Shown piece after piece: positions 48,543-57,716 of a stretch of DNA of 64,000 nucleotides. A model generated the notes under the pieces. That model saw only the letters and a program-made list of their open reading frames with translations, had not been told where the DNA came from and made no database searches. The translations under genes were made by a program, and so were the position numbers. The first letter of the stretch is position 1; each line of letters opens with the position of its first letter. The stretch is from Paracoccus endophyticus (GTDB taxonomy: Bacteria; Pseudomonadota; Alphaproteobacteria; Rhodobacterales; Rhodobacteraceae): NCBI RefSeq assembly GCF_003286075.1, contig NZ_QLUV01000010.1, positions 62,001 to 126,000 on the forward strand, written 5' to 3'.

Positions 48543-48559
48543 GCGGGCGGATACCCGCG

Positions 48560-48579
48560 CTCGCCCCCGGCCGGGCGAG
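48560..48579 (+). terminator. Hairpin after rpoD, weak terminator
   Basis: CTCGCCC / GGGCGAG (48560-48566 and 48573-48579) with a six-base loop, 18 bases after the rpoD stop. Only TT follows, so termination may be inefficient and the BLUF gene could be partly read through. Confidence 0.35.
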
Positions 48580-48626
48580 TTGAACCTGCGCGTTTTCCCG
48601 CTATCCTGGACAGGAAAGCGGGACCC

Positions 48627-49049
48627 GTGCCGATGACGAAGCTGTCGTTCTTCCTATATCGCAGCGAAACGGCGCTGGCCCCCGACAGCGACAGCGCGCG
48701 GGACCTGAGGGCCAGAGCCGCGCGCACCAACGCCGATTTGGGACTCACCGGCTTTCTGCACCACGAGGACGGATTTTTCTTCCAGTGGATCGAGGGACCG
48801 CCCGGACCTCTGGACCGGATCGTGACACGGCTGTGGCGCGATCCGCGCCATTCCAACCTGATGCCCCTGTCCGGGGGCGGTCAGACCAGCCGCGCGTTTC
48901 GCGGCTGGGACATGGGATATTCGACACGTGCCGACCATTCAATCCTGGCGTGGCTCGCCGATCACGGGGTTGCCCCCTACGACAGGCGTGGCTATGCCGC
49001 CTGTGTCCTGTCGTTCCTTCTGGAACGCAGCGCCGCGGCCCGGGGCTGA
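48627..49049 (+). CDS. Single-domain BLUF blue-light photoreceptor
   Basis: A 140-residue protein consisting of a BLUF domain, which binds FAD and senses blue light. The key residues are present: Tyr11 (LYRSE), Asn35 (RTNADLGLTGFL), Gln53 (GFFFQWIEG) and the Trp94/Met96 pair in FRGWDMGY; RHSNLMPL is also typical. No output domain is fused, so it must act through a partner. The GTG at 48627 has AGGAAAG at good distance; ATG 48633 is the alternative. It lies just after rpoD in the same direction. Confidence 0.88.
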   Translation: MPMTKLSFFLYRSETALAPDSDSARDLRARAARTNADLGLTGFLHHEDGFFFQWIEGPPGPLDRIVTRLWRDPRHSNLMPLSGGGQTSRAFRGWDMGYSTRADHSILAWLADHGVAPYDRRGYAACVLSFLLERSAAARG

Positions 49050-49065
49050 GCGCGGCGCCGTCCGG

Positions 49066-49626
49066 TCAGTGCGGGCGCAGGCGCTCGACATGGGCGGCGA
49101 AGGCGTTGACGAAGCCCTGCAGGAAACCCCGCGTGCTGTCGTCGGTCACACGGCCGTCGGCGGCGAACTGGTCGGCCTTGAACGCCAGATAGAATTCCGG
49201 CTTGCCCATCGGCACCATGCCCAGCGTGACCATCTGCGCCTTGAGATGGACCTGCGCGGCCGCCGTCCCGATCGCACCCGGCGAGGCGCCGCAGCAGGCG
49301 GCAGGCTTGTTGTCCCAGCTGGACCGGCCATAGGGGCGGCTGCCCCAGTCGAAGGCGTTGCACAGCACGCCGGGCACCGCGCGGTTGTATTCCGGCGTCA
49401 CCAGCAGCACCGCATCAGCCCGCGCAAGCTGCGCCTTGAACCGCTCGACCGGCGCGGGCCCCTTGCCGTCCTGCCACAGGTCGTCATTGTAATGCGGCAG
49501 ATCGCCGATCTCGACAAAGTCGAAGGCCAGCGTCCCTTCGGCAAGCTTGCCCAGCGCATGGGCGAGGGTCCGGTTGATCGAGCCCGCGCGAAGCGAGCCG
49601 ACAAGAACGGCGACGGTGGGGGTCAT
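49066..49626 (-). CDS. NADPH-dependent FMN reductase (ChrR/ArsH-like flavodoxin fold)
   Basis: A 186-residue flavoprotein of the NADPH-dependent FMN reductase family, relatives of which reduce quinones, chromate or azo dyes. The flavin phosphate loop is GSLRAGSINRTLA and the second loop PEYNRAVPGVLCNAFDW. ATG 49626 follows AAAGGACTG. The true substrate is unknown. It is convergent with the BLUF gene, 16 bases apart. Confidence 0.87.
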   Translation of the reverse strand: MTPTVAVLVGSLRAGSINRTLAHALGKLAEGTLAFDFVEIGDLPHYNDDLWQDGKGPAPVERFKAQLARADAVLLVTPEYNRAVPGVLCNAFDWGSRPYGRSSWDNKPAACCGASPGAIGTAAAQVHLKAQMVTLGMVPMGKPEFYLAFKADQFAADGRVTDDSTRGFLQGFVNAFAAHVERLRPH

Positions 49627-49980
49627 GGCAATCAGTCCTTTCATGAGGGTCCGCCGAACGGCTGGGGCTGTGGCGACAGCCCACCCGTCCGGAACTGCGA
49701 ATGGAAATCAGGGTAGATCCGTCGCGGGATAAGCGCAGATGAACGGCGCTGCGGCAAGGTCCGCAGGCGCATGGCGGCTGGCCGCCTGCGGGCGTTCAGC
49801 ACGGTCCGGGCCACCGCGGGACCGCGCCGGCCGCTGGGCCACCTGTCACGACAAGGGCCTGCCGCACCTCTGATCGTCGTCCACGCCGTCCCGCCCTGCC
49901 AGCGCCCGTGACCCGACAGCGCCGCGCCAAGGGAACCCCCGCGCCCGCCCGGCATTGGAGTGTCCTAACCGGAGGCCTTC
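49627..49980. other. Gene-free 354-base gap with two inverted repeats
   Basis: No supported gene. It holds a 7-base hairpin GGGCTGT-GGCG-ACAGCCC at 49665-49682 in the leader of the flavoprotein gene, and a longer inverted repeat CCGCAGGCG / CGCCTGCGG (49761-49769 and 49783-49791). Neither has a U-tract. Promoters for both divergent genes must lie here. Confidence 0.55.
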
Positions 49981-50319
49981 ATGGAACTGACCGATCTTCA
50001 AAAACGCATCCTGGTCGCGCTGGTCCGCAGCCGCGTCGCTGGCGGCAAGCTGCACCTGACCTACGAAGACCTCGCCCATCATGTCGGCGCGGGCGTCCAG
50101 GCCAGTGCCGTGGGCGAGGCGATGGCCACGCTCAGCGCGTGGTTTGCGACCACCGGCCTGCCGGACGCCACGACAGCCGTCATCCCGCCCGAGAACGCCG
50201 AACGCTTTGTGATGCTGCCCGCGCAGGCGATCGTCGACCGTTTCGAGGGCGAGGCCGCCGCCCGTGCCGAACAGGACCGGGTGCGCGATTTCGACTGGCA
50301 CGGCTGGCTGGAGTCCTGA
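49981..50319 (+). CDS. Small protein with possible winged-helix N terminus
   Basis: I do not recognise this 112-residue protein. The first 60 residues (LTDLQKRILVALVRSRVAGG, LTYEDLAHHVGA) have the pattern of a winged helix with conserved hydrophobic positions; the rest is acidic and ends DFDWHGWLES. A plausible ribosome-binding site, GGAGG, lies nine bases upstream of ATG 49981. It is separated from nrdR by 129 bases. Confidence 0.6.
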   Translation: MELTDLQKRILVALVRSRVAGGKLHLTYEDLAHHVGAGVQASAVGEAMATLSAWFATTGLPDATTAVIPPENAERFVMLPAQAIVDRFEGEAAARAEQDRVRDFDWHGWLES

Positions 50320-50448
50320 ACCGAGCCACAGGCGGGCGCCGGACGACCAGGCGCCGCGAACGATCATGTTGTGGGCGCACGCGCCCGCTACCCAACCCCG
50401 TGCCTCCCTGTATACTGGCTGTAGATCAATCGGGGACGGGAACCACCC

Positions 50449-50913
50449 ATGCGCTGTCCGTTCTGCGGGAACGTCGATACCCAGGTCAAGGACTCCCGCC
50501 CGGCCGAGGATAACGTGGCCATCCGCCGGCGCCGCTTCTGCCCGGCGTGCGGCGGGCGCTTCACCACCTATGAACGGGTGCAGCTGCGCGATCTGGTGGT
50601 CATCAAGTCGTCGGGCCGGCGCGAGGATTTCGAGCGCGAGAAGCTGGCGCGCTCCATCCGCATCGCCATGCAGAAACGCCCGATCGAGGCCGAGCGCATC
50701 GACCAGATGATCTCGGGCATCGTGCGGCGCCTGGAAAGCATGGGCGAAACCGACATCCCCTCCAAGGTCATCGGCGAGATCGTGATGGAAACCCTGGCCC
50801 GTATCGACACAGTGGCCTATGTCCGCTTTGCCAGCGTCTACAAGAACTTTCAGACGGCGGACGACTTCGACGGCTTTGTCTCGGAACTGCGGCCGGCCGG
50901 CGCGCCCGAGTGA
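50449..50913 (+). CDS. nrdR: Transcriptional repressor NrdR
   Basis: A 154-residue nucleotide-sensing repressor of ribonucleotide reductase genes. The zinc finger uses Cys3, Cys6, Cys31 and Cys34 (MRCPFCG ... CPACG), followed by the ATP-cone domain ([17 protein letters not shown]). A TATACT hexamer at 50411 may be its -10 element. The stop overlaps the ribD start (GTGA). The nrdR-ribD pairing is widely conserved. Confidence 0.96.
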   Translation: MRCPFCGNVDTQVKDSRPAEDNVAIRRRRFCPACGGRFTTYERVQLRDLVVIKSSGRREDFEREKLARSIRIAMQKRPIEAERIDQMISGIVRRLESMGETDIPSKVIGEIVMETLARIDTVAYVRFASVYKNFQTADDFDGFVSELRPAGAPE

Positions 50914-51914
50914 CCGCCGAGGCTGACCTGCGCCACATGGACCACGCGCTGGCGCTTGCGCGGCGGGGCTTGGGCAACGTGTGGCCCAATCCGGCAGTCG
51001 GATGCGTGATCGTCCGGGGCGGCCGCGTCGTGGGGCGCGGCTGGACGCAGCCGGGCGGGCGACCGCACGCCGAACGCGTCGCGCTGGACCAGGCGGGCGC
51101 GGCAGCCCGGGGCGCAACCACCTATGTCACGCTCGAGCCCTGCGCCCACCACGGCCGCACGCCGCCTTGCGCGCAAGGGCTGATCGACGCGGGCATCGCG
51201 CGCGTCGTCAGCGCCCTGACCGATCCCGATCCGCGTGTCGCCGGCCAGGGCCATGCGATGCTGCGCCAAGCAGGCGTCGTCGTGGCCGAGGGGCTGCGCG
51301 GCGACGGGGCGGCCGCCCTGCAACGGGGATTCCTGACGCGCGTGACGCAAGGGCGGCCGATGGTGACGCTCAAGCTTGCGACCAGCTTCGACGGGCGCAT
51401 CGCCACGAGGGATGGCGAAAGCCGCTGGATCACGGGATCCGAGGCGCGGCGACATGTCCATCTGCTGCGGCTGACCCATGACGCGGTCATGGTGGGGGCG
51501 GGGACCGCGCGCGCCGACCGGCCGGCCCTGAACGTGCGGGGCTTTGGGTCCGTGCGCCAGCCGGTGCGCGTCGTGATCGCCAGTGGCGCCGTTCCGCCCC
51601 TGCAGGCCGAGGACGCCCACCACGGCCCGCTGTGGGTCCTGCCCGGTCCGCTGCCCGAGGCGCTGGCCGAACTGGGACGGCGGGGATTGACCCGCGTCTT
51701 CTGCGAAGGCGGGGGTCTGCTGGCCGCAGGGCTGCTGGCCGCCGGTCTGGTGGATGAGCTGGTGGGTTACACCGCAGGGCTCGCCCTGGGCGGTGACGGC
51801 CGGGCGGCGGTCGGGCCGCTGCACTTGGCGGCGCTGGCCCACGCGCCCCGCTTTGTGCTGGCCGAGACGTGGACCATGGGCGGCGACCTGTTCCACCGCT
51901 GGGTGCGGCGCTGA
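50910..51914 (+). CDS. ribD: Riboflavin biosynthesis deaminase/reductase RibD
   Basis: A 334-residue bifunctional enzyme for the second and third steps of riboflavin synthesis. The N-terminal deaminase domain has HAERVAL and the zinc motif [12 protein letters not shown]; the C-terminal reductase has [29 protein letters not shown] and [14 protein letters not shown] use GTG 50910, coupled to nrdR; ATG 50937 (MDHALALA) is an alternative. Downstream the rib operon is interrupted by capsule genes on the opposite strand. Confidence 0.94.
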   Translation: MTAEADLRHMDHALALARRGLGNVWPNPAVGCVIVRGGRVVGRGWTQPGGRPHAERVALDQAGAAARGATTYVTLEPCAHHGRTPPCAQGLIDAGIARVVSALTDPDPRVAGQGHAMLRQAGVVVAEGLRGDGAAALQRGFLTRVTQGRPMVTLKLATSFDGRIATRDGESRWITGSEARRHVHLLRLTHDAVMVGAGTARADRPALNVRGFGSVRQPVRVVIASGAVPPLQAEDAHHGPLWVLPGPLPEALAELGRRGLTRVFCEGGGLLAAGLLAAGLVDELVGYTAGLALGGDGRAAVGPLHLAALAHAPRFVLAETWTMGGDLFHRWVRR

Positions 51915-52005
51915 CGGTACAGGGCACGGCTGGCCCCGCCGGCCGAAAGCAGCACGGGCGCCGGGCGGTGTCTGTCGGGCAAGGATGCTCAGGCGACAGG
52001 GACGC

Positions 52006-54006
52006 TCAGCGCCGCCAGATCCAGCTGTGGCCGGCCAGCGCCCCCTGCGCCTTGGCCAGCCATCGCAGCGGCGGCGAGGCAGAGCGCAACGCCGGGTCGG
52101 CCAGCCGGTCGAGCGCCAGTTCCACGGGGCACGGAAGGCGGCTGACCGGATCGACATAGCGCGGATAGGCGATCAGGGCGGCATGGACCAGCGCCGCCAG
52201 GTCCGGGCGCGCGACCCGGCGGGCGGGCACCGGCCCCAGGTCGCGGGTCAGTCCCCAGCCGGCATAGAACGGCGCGCCCAGCGTGGTGACGGGCTTGCCG
52301 CGCACCAGCGCCTCGAACCCGAGGGTCGAGGTGATGGTCCAGACCTCATCGGCCCGGTCGATCAGCGCGGCCGCCGATGCCCCATCGGCCGTGACATCCG
52401 CCAGCCCCGCGATGGTTCCCACCGCGCCCGGCCGCAGCCCGGCCTCGACATCCGGGTGCGGCTTCCAGACGATCAGCGCTTCGGGGTTCTCCTCCCGGAC
52501 CCGCTTCAGCAGGGCAAGGTTCGTCCGCTCGGCCCCCGCGCCCAAGCGGATCGAGGCGTCGTCTTCGACCTGACCGGGAACCAGGATCACGCGCCGCCCG
52601 TCGGACGGGATGTGCGGCAGCGCGCCGGCCAGATTGTATTTCGTCACCCCCTGCTCCCGCAGCCGCGCGATCAGCGACAGCGCGCGGTCCCGGCCGCAGG
52701 GCGGCAGGGGGGCCGCGATCAGCGCCTCCAGCAGGCTGGGGCGCGTCGGGTCATAGTAGATGCCCAAGGGATCGGCGACCAGCGACAGCGGCGGCACCAG
52801 CGCCGCCCCCAGACCGCGCGAGCGCAGGAACCCGTCCTCGACCCGCGCGGCCTGCGGCACGGCGTCGGCCCGGTTGGCCCAGGCCAGCGTCACCGCCGGT
52901 GACGGCGTGCCGGTAAAGCGCACGCCGCGTCCGCTGCCAAAGGCGCGCGCGATGGCGGGACGCTTCCACAGGCGCATGCCATAGGCCAGGTGCCCGTCGC
53001 GGTCCTCACGGAAGGCGCGGGCCTCGGCCTCGATCTGGCGCAGGGCGCCGTCGAAGCTGGCCAGGCGATCACGGCAGGGGTCGTACCAGACGGGGCCCAG
53101 CAGGTGGCTTGCGGCAAACAACGTCTCGACCGTGGCGCGGCCCACCCGGCGCGGCACGGGCGTTTCATCGTCGGTCAGGCCCCAGCCGGCATAGAAAGGC
53201 TGGCCGAACATCCGGGTCCGCCGGCCCGCCAGCAGAGCCTCGTACCCCAGTTGCGAGCTGACGGCATAGACTGCCGCCGCGTGGCCCACCAGCCGCCAGG
53301 GCGAAAGAGGCGCGTCGCACCAGATCTCGCCCCGTCGCAGATCGGCGGGGGTCAGGTGGCCGGGACGCAGGCCTGCGGCCGTTTCCGGGTGACTGCGCAC
53401 GACGATGGTCGCGCCAGGGTTCTCGTCGCGGGCGGCGGCCAGCATGCGCAGGAAGATCGCCCGCCCCGCACCCATCAGCGAGGCATCGCCCCGCGTCTGG
53501 TCCACCACCAGCACCGACCCGGGTGGCGGCGCGGGCGCATCGGGGCGGTGGGCGTTGTACTTGGACAGGTCTGCCGTGCGCAGCCAGTCCAGTGCCGCAC
53601 GCGCCGCCCCCGTCATCGCGGCCGCCTCGGCCGAGGCGGCGAGCGTCTCCAGCCGCGATGGCCGCGCGGGATCGAAGTGCAGCCCCTGCGGGTCGATCAG
53701 CAGCCCGACCGGCCCCCTTCGGCCGACGGGGGATCGGTCACGGCCGGGAAGGATGGAGCGCAGGAACGCATCCTCGACCGTCACCAGCGCGGCACCCCGG
53801 CGCGCGGCCAGCGCACGGCCGCGCCAGGCGGTGGGGCTGTTGCCCCATACGCCCACCGCGTCGCCCCGCCCCGGCAGGCCCAGCGTCACCCGCCAGCCCG
53901 CCAGGGCCAGGATGCGGCGGACGCGCGGGCTGGTCCAGAACCCGCCGTTTGCGACGAACAGCCGCCGGGGCAGGGGCGCGTCGGCCGCGCCGCCCGCGGC
54001 CGTCAT
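52006..54006 (-). CDS. kpsC: Capsule beta-Kdo transferase KpsC
   Basis: A 666-residue enzyme that builds the Kdo linker between phosphatidylglycerol and capsular polysaccharide. It is made of two similar halves: VEDAFLRS at 77-84 with FDPARPSRLE, and again VEDGFLRS at about 390 with YYDPTRPSLLE. FYAGWGLT occurs near 271 and again near the C terminus. Duplication of Kdo-transferase modules is the mark of KpsC. It starts four bases after the export lipoprotein gene. It would act at the inner membrane. Confidence 0.9.
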   Translation of the reverse strand: MTAAGGAADAPLPRRLFVANGGFWTSPRVRRILALAGWRVTLGLPGRGDAVGVWGNSPTAWRGRALAARRGAALVTVEDAFLRSILPGRDRSPVGRRGPVGLLIDPQGLHFDPARPSRLETLAASAEAAAMTGAARAALDWLRTADLSKYNAHRPDAPAPPPGSVLVVDQTRGDASLMGAGRAIFLRMLAAARDENPGATIVVRSHPETAAGLRPGHLTPADLRRGEIWCDAPLSPWRLVGHAAAVYAVSSQLGYEALLAGRRTRMFGQPFYAGWGLTDDETPVPRRVGRATVETLFAASHLLGPVWYDPCRDRLASFDGALRQIEAEARAFREDRDGHLAYGMRLWKRPAIARAFGSGRGVRFTGTPSPAVTLAWANRADAVPQAARVEDGFLRSRGLGAALVPPLSLVADPLGIYYDPTRPSLLEALIAAPLPPCGRDRALSLIARLREQGVTKYNLAGALPHIPSDGRRVILVPGQVEDDASIRLGAGAERTNLALLKRVREENPEALIVWKPHPDVEAGLRPGAVGTIAGLADVTADGASAAALIDRADEVWTITSTLGFEALVRGKPVTTLGAPFYAGWGLTRDLGPVPARRVARPDLAALVHAALIAYPRYVDPVSRLPCPVELALDRLADPALRSASPPLRWLAKAQGALAGHSWIWRR

Positions 54007-54010
54007 GACA

Positions 54011-55159
54011 TCAGCCGCCGCCCAGCGTGCTCAGCGTGTCGGCCGTCGTGGCACTGCCGGTGATCGCGCTCAGGGTCTTTTGCCACTGCACATAGGGCGC
54101 TTCGGTCACATAGACGGTATCCTCGTCGCGGATCATGAAGTCGCGTGCCAGAAACAGCCCGTTCGGGCGCGTCAGGTCCAGCACATAGGCCATGCGCTGG
54201 TCGCCGTACACGTCCTTGCCCAGGACGTTGCGCGCCACGGACTGCGGCTCGTTGCGCAGAACGAACACGCCGGTCGGGTCGGCGAGGCTGGAGCTGAGGC
54301 CGCCGACCATCGCGATGGCCTCGATCGCGCTGATCTCCTCGGACCCGAGGGGAACCTTGGTCTGGCCCCCCAGCGCCCCCAGGGCGGTGAAGCTGCGCTG
54401 GTCCTCTTCGACCAGGATCACGTCGCCGGGGCGCAGCGCCACGTCGTTGCGCGAGTCGGCGTACAGATCCCGCAGCCAGACCTTGCCGGTGCTGCGGCCC
54501 CGTTTCACCGTCACCACCGCGATTTCCGGGTCGATCGCCACGCCGCCGGCACGGGCCAGCATCGCCGAAAGCGTCCGGGTCGGCCGTTCGATGGGGAACA
54601 CCCCCTGGCCGTTGACCCGGCCCATCACCGACACAGTGGCGCCGTCGCCCGCGACGCGCGTCACCATGACCTGCGGGTCAGGGGTCTGGCTTTCCAGCCG
54701 CGCGGTGATGATCTGGCGCAGGGCGTCGGGACTGTTGCCCGCCGCGCGGATGCGGCCCGCGTAGGGGACGAAGATATAGCCGGCGCTGTCCACCTGCAGT
54801 TCGGTCAGCGGCGTGTTCGAGCTGCCCATCGAGGCGAGAAGACCGTCGTCCACGTTTTCCCAGATGGTCAGGCCAAGCACGTCGCCTGGGCGGATCTCGT
54901 CGGCGCCAACCTGTCCCGCGCCCACGAAGTCAGAGCCGAACCCATAGCTGGGGGCAAAGTTGGCGGTGCGGGTCACATGGTCGTTGACATAGATGACGTG
55001 GGCGTTGCCACCGCGCTCGACCGCGCCCTTGTAGATCTCGTTCTTGCTGGGGCCGGACCGCGGCAGGCTGCAGGCAGAAAGCCCCACCAGCGCAAGGATC
55101 GCGGTCGTGCGGATCGCACGTCCGGCAGCCGGCCGCGCGCGCGCGGGGCGGAGTTGCAT
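54011..55159 (-). CDS. Polysaccharide export outer-membrane lipoprotein (Wza/KpsD family)
   Basis: A 382-residue lipoprotein (lipobox LSAC after a hydrophobic ILALVGL) of the polysaccharide export family. It has the N-terminal export domain IRPGDVLGLTIWENVDDG, SLBB-type repeats (DSAGYIFVPYAGRIRAAG; SVMGRVNGQGVFPI) and further blocks RPGDVILVEED and DEDTVYVTEAP. It forms the outer-membrane channel for capsule. Start ATG 55159 is the first giving a signal peptide; a TTG four codons upstream is possible. Confidence 0.88.
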   Translation of the reverse strand: MQLRPARARPAAGRAIRTTAILALVGLSACSLPRSGPSKNEIYKGAVERGGNAHVIYVNDHVTRTANFAPSYGFGSDFVGAGQVGADEIRPGDVLGLTIWENVDDGLLASMGSSNTPLTELQVDSAGYIFVPYAGRIRAAGNSPDALRQIITARLESQTPDPQVMVTRVAGDGATVSVMGRVNGQGVFPIERPTRTLSAMLARAGGVAIDPEIAVVTVKRGRSTGKVWLRDLYADSRNDVALRPGDVILVEEDQRSFTALGALGGQTKVPLGSEEISAIEAIAMVGGLSSSLADPTGVFVLRNEPQSVARNVLGKDVYGDQRMAYVLDLTRPNGLFLARDFMIRDEDTVYVTEAPYVQWQKTLSAITGSATTADTLSTLGGG

Positions 55160-55278
55160 CGTGTCTGCCAAGGTCCAGTCTCCTGTCCATCGTCGCCGGC
55201 AATTCCGCATGGCCGGCCTTTATTCTGCTTCCCGGCGAGTCTATCGGGTCCGAAAAGCCATTTCCATTAGAACACCCG

Positions 55279-56697
55279 TCATCGGTCGTCACGGTCCATC
55301 TGCTGTCGCAAACCTGCACGCCCGCCTGCCAGTGCCTCATAGGGGTCGTCGGGATCAAGCATCATGTCCACCACCAGCCGCAGCGCGTGGCCGCGCGAGC
55401 GCGCGGCATAGAACCCGCCCGGCACCTGGCACGTATCCAGCAGATAGTCGCGATAGTCGCGGTAGAGCGCGACCGAGGGGCGCTGGGGGTCGCGCAGGAA
55501 CTCGGTCAGGGTCTGGCCGCTGACCAGCCCCGGCTTGTCATAGACCGACCGGCCCATCGCCTTGACCGGCAGGCCGCGCCACAGCGCCTGCTGGGCGGCG
55601 GTGGAATTGATCGTCACGGCGGCGCGGGCCTGCGACAGCAGGCGTGCCAGCTTGCCGCCCTGCACCAGATGAACCCGGTGCGAGATCCCCAGCCCGCGGG
55701 CGCGGTCCCGGATGGCGGCGGCGACGCGGCCGCGGTCGTCCTCAAGCGGGTGGGCCTTGAAGACAAGGTGGTGGTGGCGCGGCGCGGCGGCGGCGAAGGC
55801 CTCCAGCACCTCGTCGGTGAACTGTGTCATCGTGCGATAGGGCGAATGGGCCAGAAAGCTCGAATCGTGCTCGAGCTGCATCAGAACCAGCACGAAGGGA
55901 AACCCGCCGCCCTGGATCGCGCGGGCCTGCTGCCAGCGCCGCGCCGCCAGCGCCGGCGACAGGACCAGGCGGCGAAGGTTCAGCCGGAACTCGCGCCACA
56001 GCGTGATGTCGCGATGCGACCTGAACCCGGGATAGCGCCGGTTCGCGGCCAGGACCATCAGGTGATAGAGCGCGCCATAGAACTTGTGCTGCCGCATGTC
56101 GCCCCAGTGCGACGGCGGGCGGCTGATGTCGGAGGCGGGATCGCGCATGATCCGGCGGATCTCGTGCAGCGAGATGTTCATCAGCGGCGAATGGCCGTTT
56201 GAGCCGCCGCGTTCGTATGTGATCCAGTAGGGGCGCAGGTACCCCTCCTCGAAGACATGCAGCATCAGGCCGCGCGCGGCCGCGGCGGCGCGGGCGGCGG
56301 CGTGGATGGGGCGCACGTCGCCGTACAGCACGATGTCCGTGATGCCCTTGCTGTCGATCAGGCGGTCCAGATGGGCCGGCCAGTCCTCGGCCGGGCCGTC
56401 ATGACGGATGAAATGCGCCCGGTCGGTCCAGAAGAACTCGTCCCCCGCATTGAAGCCCACGCGCCAGACCTGTGATCCGGCCGCCCGGAGCAGGCCCCCG
56501 AGACGCTGGAAAAACGGCCCGTGCGGGCCTTGCAGCAGCAGGAACGCCCGACGGTGCGGTGGCAGGTCGCGAACCGCGAGGGGCGGCCCGGACAGGGGGG
56601 CAGGGTTCAGGGTGCCGGTCGCCGGACCCACGGGCGCAGCCCCGGCCGCCAAAGGGGGGCAGGACCTTGCGCGCTGTGTTCCGTCGTGTCGGTTCAT
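55279..56697 (-). CDS. kpsS: Capsule beta-Kdo transferase KpsS
   Basis: A 472-residue glycosyltransferase that adds the first Kdo to the lipid anchor of capsule, working with KpsC. It shows FLLLQGPHGPFF near the N terminus, FEEGYLRPYWITYERGGSN, HHLVFKAHPLEDD, and TINSTAAQQALWRGLPVKAMG near the C terminus. A long Pro/Ala-rich N-terminal extension precedes. ATG 56697 has GAGGTG upstream. It is first in the capsule block; no ABC transporter (KpsM/T) genes follow in the window. Confidence 0.9.
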   Translation of the reverse strand: MNRHDGTQRARSCPPLAAGAAPVGPATGTLNPAPLSGPPLAVRDLPPHRRAFLLLQGPHGPFFQRLGGLLRAAGSQVWRVGFNAGDEFFWTDRAHFIRHDGPAEDWPAHLDRLIDSKGITDIVLYGDVRPIHAAARAAAAARGLMLHVFEEGYLRPYWITYERGGSNGHSPLMNISLHEIRRIMRDPASDISRPPSHWGDMRQHKFYGALYHLMVLAANRRYPGFRSHRDITLWREFRLNLRRLVLSPALAARRWQQARAIQGGGFPFVLVLMQLEHDSSFLAHSPYRTMTQFTDEVLEAFAAAAPRHHHLVFKAHPLEDDRGRVAAAIRDRARGLGISHRVHLVQGGKLARLLSQARAAVTINSTAAQQALWRGLPVKAMGRSVYDKPGLVSGQTLTEFLRDPQRPSVALYRDYRDYLLDTCQVPGGFYAARSRGHALRLVVDMMLDPDDPYEALAGGRAGLRQQMDRDDR

Positions 56698-56915
56698 CGG
56701 CACCTCGATCCCCGCCGGCAGCGGGTCTGGTCGGGTCGGATCATCGCGTCGGATGCCATGCGGCCGACGCAATAGGAAGGTCAATCTCACGAAAAGCCTA
56801 ATGGAACGTTAAGATGCACCCCTTGGATCTGCCCTGACCCGCGCGCCGCACCGCCTTGCACCCGCGGTTCCGGCGCGGCATCGTGCCGGCACGTGCGATC
56901 ACGCAAGGAACGGGC

Positions 56916-57509
56916 ATGTTCACCGGCATCATCACCGACATCGGCCGCGTCACGCGCGTCGTGCCGCAGGGCGACCTGCGCGCGCGCATCGCCTGCCGCT
57001 ATGACATGGCGGGCGTGGACCTTGGCGCGTCCATCGCCTGCGACGGGGTGTGCCTGACGGTCGTGGACAAGGGCGCGGACTGGTTCGACGTCGACATCTC
57101 GGCCGAGACGCTGGACAAGACCAACATCGGCGCGACCGGCTGGACCGAGGGCAAGGCCGTGAACCTGGAACGGGCCCTGCGGGTCGGCGACGAACTGGGC
57201 GGGCATATCGTGTCGGGGCACGTGGACGGCGTGGCCACCATCGTCGAGGCGCACCGCGAGGGTGGCAGCCTGCGCCTGACGTTGGAGGCGCCGGCGCATC
57301 TGGCGCGCTTCATCGCGCCCAAGGGGTCGGTGGCGCTGAACGGCACGTCGCTGACGGTGAACGAGGTTCAGGGCAACCGCTTCGGCGTGAACCTGATCCC
57401 CCACACGCAAGAGGCGACGACCTGGGGCGCGGCAAGGCCCGGCGATGCCGTCAACCTGGAAATCGACACGCTGGCGCGCTATGTCGCGCGTCTGGCCGAG
57501 GCGGGTTGA
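56916..57509 (+). CDS. ribE: Riboflavin synthase alpha chain
   Basis: A 197-residue enzyme that dismutates lumazine to riboflavin. It has two similar lumazine-binding domains: MFTGIITDIGRV at residues 1-12 and GHIVSGHVDGVATI at about 93. LTVNEVQGNRFGVNLIPHT follows. It starts behind AAGGAA at ATG 56916. It heads the second half of the split rib operon. Confidence 0.95.
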   Translation: MFTGIITDIGRVTRVVPQGDLRARIACRYDMAGVDLGASIACDGVCLTVVDKGADWFDVDISAETLDKTNIGATGWTEGKAVNLERALRVGDELGGHIVSGHVDGVATIVEAHREGGSLRLTLEAPAHLARFIAPKGSVALNGTSLTVNEVQGNRFGVNLIPHTQEATTWGAARPGDAVNLEIDTLARYVARLAEAG

Positions 57510-57716
57510 GGTTCGCCCTGCGCGCCGCGCGTGCGGCCCGCCAGTGCGGCAGGGCACTTTCGCCCGCGCCCCGGCTGGTTTAAGGCCGGTGTCATGGACC
57601 GCACCCGCCCCTTGACAGCCAGGACCGCCGGCGCGACCCCGGACCCGCGCGGCCGGCCGGGCGCCGACGGGCCACACGGCGGGGCCGCGGACAGCATCAC
57701 CTTGCAGGATCGACCC

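Noticed and set aside
57510..57716. FMN riboswitch before ribBA
   Set aside because: The conserved core elements of the RFN fold could not be found in this 207-base GC-rich gap. A TTGACA at 57612 has no matching -10 box.
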